From contig NZ_CANLZC010000011.1 of the NCBI RefSeq assembly GCF_947495455.1, positions 1-64,000 on the forward strand: a stretch of 64,000 nt of DNA, read 5' to 3'. This DNA comes from an uncultured Shewanella sp. Lineage in GTDB: Bacteria; Pseudomonadota; Gammaproteobacteria; Enterobacterales; Shewanellaceae. A program made the position numbers and the translations under genes. The notes under the pieces are model-generated. The model saw nothing but the letters and a program-made list of their open reading frames with translations, ran no database searches and was not told the origin of the DNA. This document shows, piece after piece, positions 57,085 to 64,000 of this stretch (the first letter of the stretch is position 1; each line of letters opens with the position of its first letter).

Positions 57085-60000
57085 TTATCGATCGCTATGT
57101 TGAGGTTGCCACCACCAAGTGAATATTTTTCTTGCAGTGACTTTGATGTCATTAAGCACTATATAGAGTACAGGGACCAATATTAAGGTGACGAAAGTGG
57201 CAAATAATATTCCAAAGGCCAGAGAAGTGGCCATTGGGATAACGATTTTCGCTTGTAAACTTTTTTCGGTTAAAATGGGCACTAAGCCAACAAATGTGGT
57301 GAGGGAGGTCAGTAAAATAGCACGGAAACGATGACAGCTTGCATTAATTGCCGCTTTTAAAATAGGGTGACCTTCAGCTCGTGCTCGGTTCACAAAGTCA
57401 ACCAAAATGAGGGAATCATTCACAACAACGCCCGCCAAAGCAACGATACCACACAAACTTAATACACTTAAATTGATGCCCATGATGAAATGGCCGACTA
57501 AAGCACCAATAAAGCCAAAGGGGATCACTGACATGACAATTAAAGGATGACTATAAGATTTAAGCGGTATAGCCATGAGTGCATAAATAGTAAACAGTGC
57601 AAAAAAGAAACCTTGAATGAGCCCGAGTAAGGCATCTTCTTCATCGGCACTGCCGCCATCGAGTGCGGTTGAGATATGAGGGTATTGACGAGTTAATTCA
57701 GGAAAAAAATCTTTTTGAATTTGTGCGACCACCTTAGAAGGTTCGACTTTGCTTTTATCTGCACTCGCAGTAATGGTAATTGCACGAAGACCATCGACTC
57801 GAGTAATGGAAGAAAATGAATCACCCAGTTCAATATTTGCAGCTGCAGAGAACGGAATAGCCTCACCATTGGCTGTGCGAATAAGCATATTTTCTAAATG
57901 GCCTATGGTACGTCTTTGTTCTAATGGATACCGTACCATGACTTTGACTTCTTCTTTATTACGTAAAATACGTTGTGCTTCATAGCCGTAAAATCCGTAA
58001 CGTACTTGGCGAGCAAGATCGGCTAATGTTAATCCTAGGGCCTCAGCCTCTGGGCGGATCTGTAAACGAATTTCTTGACTGCCTGATGAGAAATTATCAG
58101 TAATATCATATACGCCTTGAAAAGTGTTGAGTTTTGCTTTGAGGGCGTCGGCAGCTTGTGAAAGTTCAGTGAGATCATTAGAGGTGAGACGAAATGAAAT
58201 ATCACCGCCACCATTATTGGTGGTCGCATTCATGGTTAATTTGTCGACGGCGACCAATTCAGGTAAAGCTTCGCGCCATTTGGCCGCGATATCATTTCCA
58301 GTCAGTGTACGATCTTCAGCTTTGGTCAGTTCTGCAAAAATAAAGGCGGATGTTCTAGAGTTTAGGCTAATAAAAGAGTGCTTAACCACTTGTGCACCTG
58401 TTTCTTTCTCAAACTCAGCGTTAATGGCGTATAAGCTATTTTCCAGTGCTTGTACGGCATTTAGCGTATTTTCTTCCGAGCTACCCGTATCCATCTCAAG
58501 ATTGACTTGAATAAAGTCGGAAGGAATATCAGGGAAAAAGACCCAGCGTACCTTACCACTGGTAACGAGTGAAATGGAGAGGATAAGTACGCCAATGAAA
58601 ATGGCAATGGTATTGTATCGATTCTTAATACAGCTTGTTAAGAAGTCACGGTATTGGTGATGAATAAAATAATGTAATTTTTCATTGAGCTTTGTTTTTA
58701 ATTGTTTAAATTTACTTGGGTTAGTGCTTGGCTTCTTTGCTTTCATATGAGCCAAATGTGCAGGTAAAATAAGCTTGGATTCAATGAGAGAAAAGATTAA
58801 ACACAAAATGACGACCATGCCAATAGATTGCCAAATAATAGCCTGAGGCCCAGAGACTAAAAGCATAGGAATAAATGCAGCTATAGTGGTCAATACACCA
58901 AAGGTGGCTGGAATAGCGACTCTTTTCGCGCCTTTAATCACATTATCGAGAGATTGGCCTTTTTTTTCAATTTCACTGTATGCGCTTTCACCTATGACAA
59001 TCGCATCGTCAACAACAATACCCAATACTAGAATAAAAGCGAATAATGTCAGCATATTAATAGACAATGAAAAAGGTTCTAATGGCATGATGAACAGTGC
59101 ACCGAGAAAACTAATAGGCAGTCCCATCATGACCCAAAATGCGAGGGTTAAATCCAAAAAGAGGGCTAAAATGATAAAAACTAACAAGGCTCCATAAAAA
59201 ATATTAGAGTACATCATGTTTAGACGGCCTTGAAGATAATGGGTTAAGTCCCCCCAAGTATCAAGTTTGGCGCCTGTGGGTAATTGCAGTCTTTTGTCTT
59301 TGACATAGGTTTTGACTTGTTTCGAGATTTCCAATGCATTTTGATCGTCAACGCTTAAAATTTCGATAATTGCGGCGGGCTGCCCATTAAATCGAGTGTA
59401 TCCGATACGTTCTTCAAATCCGTCTTTGATGGTGGCAACCTGAGGTAACATGACTCGGCTACCATCGGGGAGAGTGCTAACAACAATTTGAGAAAATTCT
59501 TTTTCAGTATAGGCTTGGCCTTTTGTTCTCAATAAAATGTCGCCATCACTGGCACGAATAGCGCCACCGGGTAAGTCAATGGAAGAGTTTTGTACTGCTT
59601 GTGCAACTTGCTCAAATGTGAGGCCATATTCTCGTAATTTATCTTCTGATAATTCTATGCTGATTTCGTAATCTCGTACTCCACCCACTTGTGCACGAGT
59701 AATCGCGGGAAGAGCGGCTAATTCATCTCTGATTGTTTTGGCCATTTCCTTCATTTGTTGTTGGCTTAAATCACCGTATACTGAGAGCCAAATAACGTTG
59801 TTTTCAGGTTTTATTCGATAAATTTGGGGTTTTTCAGTATTTGCGGGAAAAGTGGATATTGCATCGATGCGTAATTTTGCTTCATCAAGAACATCTTGTG
59901 GATTATAGTTATCTTCTACCTCGATGGTGACAGTTCCTTCCCCTTCACTGGCGATGGAGGTGACTTTTTTAATGCCATTAAGATCCTGAATCGATTCTTC

Positions 60001-60213
60001 AATCTTAATGTTAATGCCTTCTTCAATTTCTTGAGGCGCAGCGCCAGGGTAGGCAACCGATACCCTAATGGTATTGAGTTCAGAGCTTGGAAATACTTCT
60101 TTATTAATCAGTAATGCACTAAATAAACCACCGATAATCAATGCGAACATGAGTAGATTTGCAGCGACATGATTTCGTGCAAACCAAGCCATAATGCCTT
60201 TTTCAGTATTCAT
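57085..60213 (-). CDS. RND-family efflux permease
   Basis: A 1042-residue inner-membrane RND pump of the hydrophobe/amphiphile-type superfamily branch that starts MAWFARNHVAANLLM. It shows TM1, two large periplasmic loops and the internal duplication. The TM4 proton-relay region reads FILVLGIVVDDAIVIGES, with adjacent Asp residues as in drug pumps and unlike the czcA gene of this window. It exports small molecules of unknown identity together with the adaptor encoded upstream. Its start overlaps the adaptor stop by four bases (ATGA). No outer-membrane channel gene is adjacent, so TolC or a similar protein is probably shared. Confidence 0.92.
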   Translation of the reverse strand: MNTEKGIMAWFARNHVAANLLMFALIIGGLFSALLINKEVFPSSELNTIRVSVAYPGAAPQEIEEGINIKIEESIQDLNGIKKVTSIASEGEGTVTIEVEDNYNPQDVLDEAKLRIDAISTFPANTEKPQIYRIKPENNVIWLSVYGDLSQQQMKEMAKTIRDELAALPAITRAQVGGVRDYEISIELSEDKLREYGLTFEQVAQAVQNSSIDLPGGAIRASDGDILLRTKGQAYTEKEFSQIVVSTLPDGSRVMLPQVATIKDGFEERIGYTRFNGQPAAIIEILSVDDQNALEISKQVKTYVKDKRLQLPTGAKLDTWGDLTHYLQGRLNMMYSNIFYGALLVFIILALFLDLTLAFWVMMGLPISFLGALFIMPLEPFSLSINMLTLFAFILVLGIVVDDAIVIGESAYSEIEKKGQSLDNVIKGAKRVAIPATFGVLTTIAAFIPMLLVSGPQAIIWQSIGMVVILCLIFSLIESKLILPAHLAHMKAKKPSTNPSKFKQLKTKLNEKLHYFIHHQYRDFLTSCIKNRYNTIAIFIGVLILSISLVTSGKVRWVFFPDIPSDFIQVNLEMDTGSSEENTLNAVQALENSLYAINAEFEKETGAQVVKHSFISLNSRTSAFIFAELTKAEDRTLTGNDIAAKWREALPELVAVDKLTMNATTNNGGGDISFRLTSNDLTELSQAADALKAKLNTFQGVYDITDNFSSGSQEIRLQIRPEAEALGLTLADLARQVRYGFYGYEAQRILRNKEEVKVMVRYPLEQRRTIGHLENMLIRTANGEAIPFSAAANIELGDSFSSITRVDGLRAITITASADKSKVEPSKVVAQIQKDFFPELTRQYPHISTALDGGSADEEDALLGLIQGFFFALFTIYALMAIPLKSYSHPLIVMSVIPFGFIGALVGHFIMGINLSVLSLCGIVALAGVVVNDSLILVDFVNRARAEGHPILKAAINASCHRFRAILLTSLTTFVGLVPILTEKSLQAKIVIPMATSLAFGILFATFVTLILVPVLYIVLNDIKVTARKIFTWWWQPQHSDR

Positions 60214-61424
60214 GACTTAACCACCTTTGTTAACGCTTTTGATGGTGTTTCTTGTACGGGGGCATCTTGTTGTGATTGGTTTTTATTGTTGATAATTTTA
60301 ACCGTTTGGCCATTTTCGACATTATATAGTCGTGTTGTCGATACCTTATCTTCGAGCTGTAAACTGTCTTTGATATACACGTGATTAAGATCGGTACGCA
60401 CAATATTGACAGTACGGTTCTCAACTTTGTTGTCTTTATCGATGAGGGTGACTTGATTATTATGGACAAGGTTTCGCGGTAATTTAACGAGATTTTCTAC
60501 TGTACGGCCAGTGATTTTGGCTGTGACAAAACTGCCGTATTTTAGTTGAGTCTTATGGGTGTCTGAAGCATGCCTTAAATAAGGGTCATAGACTTCGGCA
60601 ACCAAGTAAATCATTCTATTATCGGTATTAATAACTCCTTCGCTTCGAATGATTTTTCCTTGCCATGTGTGAGTTTGACCGGCGAGTTGTGTGCTAATTT
60701 CGACTTGAGTATTCGGGCGTTCCACAGACGTTAGGTAAACTAATTCACTGTCAGTGATAGGGAGTCTAATTTCTGCTATGCCAGTATCAAAAAGTTCTCC
60801 CATATTGGTGCCTAGAGAGACATATTGGCCTAAATCTATATTTCTATTTTTGATAATGCCGTCAAAAGGGGCACGAATAATGGTGCGTTCTAAATTACGC
60901 TCGGCTCTTGCCAATGAAGCCTTGGCATATTTGACATTGGCTTGCTCTTTTTTAAGGTGGGGGATCCTCAATCCAAGTTCGGGAGCCAGTTTACTGTCAT
61001 AGTCTTTCCAATCATTTTTAGCGACTTCACCTCGGGCTTTTTCTTCGTCTAAAGCCGCTAAAGCTTGTGCTAAAGAAGCTTGTGCTTGCATCAGATCGGC
61101 TTCGTAATCTGAAGGTTCAATATGAGCCAATACCTCTCCTTTTTTGACTATTCCACCTGAAACAAAGTTATCGGAAATATCAATGATACGTCCAGCGACT
61201 TCAGTGACTAATTGGGTTTTATATTTAGGGTTAACGGTGCCATAAGAAGATAAATGAAATGGCATGGTTTCAGGCCGAATGTGGATCACATTGACAACGG
61301 GAATGTTATCCACACTAGGCTTCTCTTCAGGAGGGGTTTTGGTGCTATTTAATAAGAAAGCCAACAAAATAAAAAGGATGAGGATAAAAAGAGGAAAAAG
61401 TCTCCTAATGAGTATTTTTAACAT
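60210..61424 (-). CDS. RND efflux periplasmic adaptor (membrane fusion protein)
   Basis: A 404-residue HlyD/AcrA-type adaptor. It has an N-terminal anchor helix (LFPLFILILFILLAFLLN, residues 10-27), then lipoyl halves around ELVTEVAGRII-like sequence (TQLVTEVAGRIIDISDNFVS) and IIRAPFDGIIKNRNIDLGQYV. An alpha-helical hairpin lies between them (DLMQAQASLAQALAALDEEK), with a beta-barrel and membrane-proximal domain after. It is the first gene of the two-gene operon and couples translationally to the pump gene. The C-terminal 25 residues are Gln/Lys-rich and variable. Confidence 0.92.
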   Translation of the reverse strand: MLKILIRRLFPLFILILFILLAFLLNSTKTPPEEKPSVDNIPVVNVIHIRPETMPFHLSSYGTVNPKYKTQLVTEVAGRIIDISDNFVSGGIVKKGEVLAHIEPSDYEADLMQAQASLAQALAALDEEKARGEVAKNDWKDYDSKLAPELGLRIPHLKKEQANVKYAKASLARAERNLERTIIRAPFDGIIKNRNIDLGQYVSLGTNMGELFDTGIAEIRLPITDSELVYLTSVERPNTQVEISTQLAGQTHTWQGKIIRSEGVINTDNRMIYLVAEVYDPYLRHASDTHKTQLKYGSFVTAKITGRTVENLVKLPRNLVHNNQVTLIDKDNKVENRTVNIVRTDLNHVYIKDSLQLEDKVSTTRLYNVENGQTVKIINNKNQSQQDAPVQETPSKALTKVVKS

Positions 61425-61746
61425 TAATGTCGCCTTTGTTAATGAAAGTTTCTTATTATTAGCTTATAAATTAACAGACTCTGGTGATGGGATAAAATGA
61501 TTTTTAAATTTTATTCCTACAGGGGAAAGAAAAGCGCATTCAATATGAGGGTGGTCAGCTGCATAAAAAGCTAACCCTATCATTGTATTATCTTTATGTA
61601 TTTTAATTGTGGGTGATTGTTTTTTGTACTTATTGAAGTGGGGCAAGTTGTGCCCATTATTTTTGAAGCCTAAGATACGTTTGTAACAAAGAGTGTTTCA
61701 AGAGGAAAATGCTTTTAGTTCCACTCTTTGTTACCCATGGAAGAAA
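61425..61746. other. Intergenic region with the srmB terminator
   Basis: GTAACAAAGAGTG (61683-61695) pairs perfectly with CACTCTTTGTTAC (61722-61734) across a 26-base loop, a terminator-like hairpin for the leftward srmB. A 60-codon open frame on the minus strand (61464-61646) has no convincing ribosome-binding site and is not called. Confidence 0.55.
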
Positions 61747-62973
61747 TTACTTCTTTTTCTTCTTTTTATTTTTCTTGCTAAAGCCTTTATCTGTGGCTTT
61801 GACTTTTTTCTTTCCTGGCGGCTTAGCTTCTTTATGTTTGGGTCTGAGCTCTTTGATATAACGGCGCTTTAATGGCTGTTTAATATAACGCTCAATTTTT
61901 CCGACGACACGAATATCATGAGCTTCAACGAGCGAAATAGCCGTTCCTTTCGCACCTGCACGTCCCGTGCGGCCGATCCTATGAACATAAGTATCAGCTG
62001 AGCGAGGCATATCAAAATTAATCACATGAGAGATATCATCCACGTCAATACCGCGGGCGGCTACATCAGTTGCAAGCAAGACGTTGACTTCGCCCTTGGT
62101 GAAGCGACCTAAGGCTTGAAAGCGCTGTTTTTGTTCCATATCACCGCGCATGAAACTGCAGTTAATGCCTTCACGTTGTAATTGCCCTTCTAGGCTGGCA
62201 ACGGCTTCTCTGGTTTTGAGGAAAACAATGGCACGGGTGACATCTTCTTGACGTAATAAGTGACACAACATGGCAAACTTATGGTGTTTGTCATCGGCGA
62301 TATGGATCCATTGATGAATTTTGGCTTTCTCACTGCGTGGAGCCTGTGCTGCAATTTTTACGGGATCCGTCAGAAGCTGCATCGAAAAACGATTGACATC
62401 ATTACCTTCTAATGTAGCAGAAAAAAGCATGGTTTGTTTACGGCCAACCGATTCAATCGCTAAGGTTTCGACAACGGCAGAGAAGCCCATATCCAGCATT
62501 CTATCAGCTTCATCTATTACGAAAACCTCGACTTCTTCGGCATTAAAATGACCTTTATCTAAATATTCCATTAAGCGGCCAGGTGTTGCCACAAGAATAT
62601 CAATATTATTTTTTAACGCCTCTTCTTGAGGCCCATAAGGTACGCCACCTGTAATAATGCCAATATCAAGATCGAGATCCGTTGATAAATGCGATGCATA
62701 GCGATGAATTTGACTCGCAAGTTCACGAGTAGGGGTAAGGATCAATACTCTTGCTTGACCACTAAAGCGCCTTGGGAAGTCAATCAAATGTTGTATTGCG
62801 GGTAACAAAAAGCTGGCTGTTTTGCCTGTACCTGTTGGTGCTTGAGCTAAAACATCGCGTTGCTCTAAACCCATAGGGATAGTTTTTTGTTGAATGGTTG
62901 TGGGTTTATCGTGACCCATAGCTTTAAGTGAGTCTAATAAGCAAGGGTCAAGATCAAGATCTTCAAATAGCAT
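61747..62973 (-). CDS. srmB: DEAD-box RNA helicase SrmB
   Basis: A 408-residue ATP-dependent RNA helicase that helps early 50S ribosomal subunit assembly. Motifs in order: Q motif region KPTTIQQKTIP, I APTGTGKT, Ia PTRELASQ, GG, Ib TPGRL, II DEAD in VIDEADRMLDMGF, III SAT followed by LEG (the SATLEG form typical of SrmB), IV IVFLKTRE, V ATDVAARGID, VI HRIGRTGRAG. Agreement with E. coli SrmB continues through GTAISLVEAHD. The C-terminal tail is very Lys-rich (KKNKKKKKK), shorter than in E. coli. The start is ATG 62971-62973, where homologues begin; the frame is open to 63003. Confidence 0.94.
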   Translation of the reverse strand: MLFEDLDLDPCLLDSLKAMGHDKPTTIQQKTIPMGLEQRDVLAQAPTGTGKTASFLLPAIQHLIDFPRRFSGQARVLILTPTRELASQIHRYASHLSTDLDLDIGIITGGVPYGPQEEALKNNIDILVATPGRLMEYLDKGHFNAEEVEVFVIDEADRMLDMGFSAVVETLAIESVGRKQTMLFSATLEGNDVNRFSMQLLTDPVKIAAQAPRSEKAKIHQWIHIADDKHHKFAMLCHLLRQEDVTRAIVFLKTREAVASLEGQLQREGINCSFMRGDMEQKQRFQALGRFTKGEVNVLLATDVAARGIDVDDISHVINFDMPRSADTYVHRIGRTGRAGAKGTAISLVEAHDIRVVGKIERYIKQPLKRRYIKELRPKHKEAKPPGKKKVKATDKGFSKKNKKKKKK

Positions 62974-63008
62974 GTGCGGCGTCCCAATATATTTCAGCGG
63001 CATATTAT

Positions 63009-63268
63009 AGCTAACTCAATATAAAATGATAGCCTCAGAGCGCTCAGTTGAGCGACAATTTGAGGCGCATTATTGATGGAATGTAGGTACCTTTCGAGAT
63101 AATGCAACAAAGAAGTGTCGCTTAACTGGCTCTCCTAAAAGGCTGGTTTAAAAGTGATTTATGCGTTGTTGATTTGTCTTATCGTAGAATCACTATGCTT
63201 TCAACAATTCGCCTAGCCTAAATCACTTTTCATTCCAGCTGAGTATGTCATTTTATATTGATTTAGCT
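63009..63268. mobile_element. 260-bp MITE-like element with 21-bp terminal inverted repeats
   Basis: The left end AGCTAACTCAATATAAAATG (from 63009) and the right end (63248-63268) are reverse complements over 21 bases, with one mismatch. The interior is non-coding and shares a series of blocks in the same order with the element at 42085-42366, including AATGCAACAAAGAAGT, GCGTTGTTGA and TTTTCATTCCAGCTGA, although the ends are different. It lies between trmN6 and srmB, about 35 bp upstream of the srmB start, and so probably replaces or carries the srmB promoter region. Confidence 0.8.
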
Positions 63269-63332
63269 ATAAATAGACTAACGCATCTAACTTAAATCCT
63301 CTTATGAAAATACTTGCTGATTAAAAGGTCTG

Positions 63333-64000
63333 TTACAATTTTAAGTAGAAATCCCGCGTGAGCGCTTGCATTTCTTTCGAGTATTGGCCTGTTGATGTGC
63401 GAATATTGAGCTGTGTGGTAACAGGATATGGAGATTGAATGTCTACATTCACATGTTGTAGATTAATCAGGTGCCGACTAGGCGTTTTGCCTTCGATACT
63501 GGCGACATCGACACGTTGAGTGAGTTTGAGTTGAAAAATGCTTAGCCGCATGAGAAAGCTGTTCAGGCTTGCTGAAGGTAAAATAAGGCTAGCGACGCCA
63601 TTCGAGCTTAGCAGCTGGTTTATTGCGCTGAGTAATTCATCAAAGCTCAGGTTGTCTGTGTGTCTTGCAGTGCTGCGTGCTGCTACCTGTGATTGAGGGC
63701 CGTTGGTAAAATAAGGTGGATTGCAAATAATGTGATCAAATACTCTTTGGTTAGCAACAAAGTGCTGAATGGCACTGTGATGAACCTTTAACCTATCGCT
63801 CCATGACGATGCCTTAAAATTATGCTTGCAATCATTCACCGCATTTTCATCCAGTTCTACTGCAGTGATTTGAGCTTGACTGCGTTGAGCCGCCATTAAA
63901 CTGAGCAAGCCGCTGCCAGTGCCGATGTCTAAAATAGTCCGAGCTTGTGTGAGTGGCGCCCACGCACCTAATAATACGCCGTCTGTACTGACTCGCATGC
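63333..64000 (-). CDS. trmN6: tRNA1(Val) A37 N6-methyltransferase (partial, 5' end outside window)
   Basis: At least 222 codons of a Rossmann-fold methyltransferase matching E. coli YfiC/TrmN6, which methylates A37 of tRNA1(Val). MRVSTDGVLLGAWAPL corresponds to about residue 28 onward of the E. coli protein, so roughly 25-30 N-terminal residues lie beyond the edge. The SAM site is ILDIGTGSGLLSLMAAQR, the acidic loop AVELDE, and the catalytic motif IV NPPY in HIICNPPYF. The C-terminal YSKEMQALTRDFYLKL matches the family end. srmB is its neighbour in E. coli as well, but there the two genes are divergent, whereas here they are in tandem. Confidence 0.9.
   Translation of the reverse strand, partial: MRVSTDGVLLGAWAPLTQARTILDIGTGSGLLSLMAAQRSQAQITAVELDENAVNDCKHNFKASSWSDRLKVHHSAIQHFVANQRVFDHIICNPPYFTNGPQSQVAARSTARHTDNLSFDELLSAINQLLSSNGVASLILPSASLNSFLMRLSIFQLKLTQRVDVASIEGKTPSRHLINLQHVNVDIQSPYPVTTQLNIRTSTGQYSKEMQALTRDFYLKL

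Noticed and set aside
61464-61646. 60-codon minus-strand frame between the adaptor gene and srmB
   Set aside because: No clear Shine-Dalgarno and no recognisable features; its position fits the promoter region of the RND operon.

Overview
The window looks like a chromosomal segment of a marine gammaproteobacterium, most likely Shewanella or a close relative. This rests on gene content and order: epd-pgk-fba next to a transketolase, argD-astA-astD followed by a DUF1338 protein, a secreted delta-class carbonic anhydrase, and an AT-rich genome with strong Shine-Dalgarno sites and many GC-hairpin/T-tract terminators. No rRNA, tRNA or CRISPR array was seen.

Layout. 1-8.2 kb: the tail of an IS4-type transposase at the left edge, an uncharacterised gene, a cupin, a secreted PAP2 phosphatase, then a czcCBA-type heavy-metal efflux operon preceded by a His-rich CzcI-like protein. 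8.2-11.3 kb: a small accessory patch around queG, with a kinase-fold protein resembling secreted effectors on one side and a CesT-like chaperone candidate on the other. 11.5-17.3 kb: core carbon metabolism (fba, pgk, epd, tkt). 17.5-28.2 kb: an MFS pump, metK under MetJ boxes, three GNATs, a META-domain lipoprotein, glpT, a RIO kinase, cobA, the remains of a di-haem oxidoreductase gene, and small hypothetical genes. 28.4-31.0 kb: two genes enclosed by a 29-bp inverted repeat; one encodes an unusual pentapeptide-repeat/class I glutamine amidotransferase fusion. 31.1-33.2 kb: a secreted class C acid phosphatase and a Tat-signal protein that resembles the catalytic core of alanyl-tRNA synthetase. 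33.7-38.5 kb: arginine succinyltransferase pathway genes and DUF1338. 38.6-42.4 kb: delta carbonic anhydrase, ahpC, ahpF and a 282-bp MITE-like element. 42.4-50 kb: an AspT-family transporter, ribokinase, a cobalamin riboswitch with its TonB-dependent receptor, and two tandem outer-membrane barrel genes. 50-57 kb: an HDOD protein, metR with a MetJ operator, a BASS transporter, an unknown two-helix membrane protein, and a PAS sensor with a decayed GGDEF domain. 57-64 kb: an RND efflux pair, srmB, a second MITE-like element, and trmN6 running off the right edge.

How the parts work together: the czc genes form one metal-export unit. tkt/epd/pgk/fba link glycolysis, the pentose phosphate pathway and pyridoxal-phosphate precursor supply. 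metK and metR carry matching MetJ operators and so belong to one methionine regulon. argD-astA-astD degrade arginine to glutamate and succinate. ahpC/ahpF form a peroxide-reducing pair, and the riboswitch ties the outer-membrane receptor to vitamin B12 status. The most unusual items are the Tat-exported AlaRS-like protein, the inverted-repeat cassette with the pentapeptide/amidotransferase fusion, the effector-kinase/chaperone-like pair around queG, and two MITE-like repeats that share an interior but have different ends. All family assignments are from reading the sequence, without database searches.
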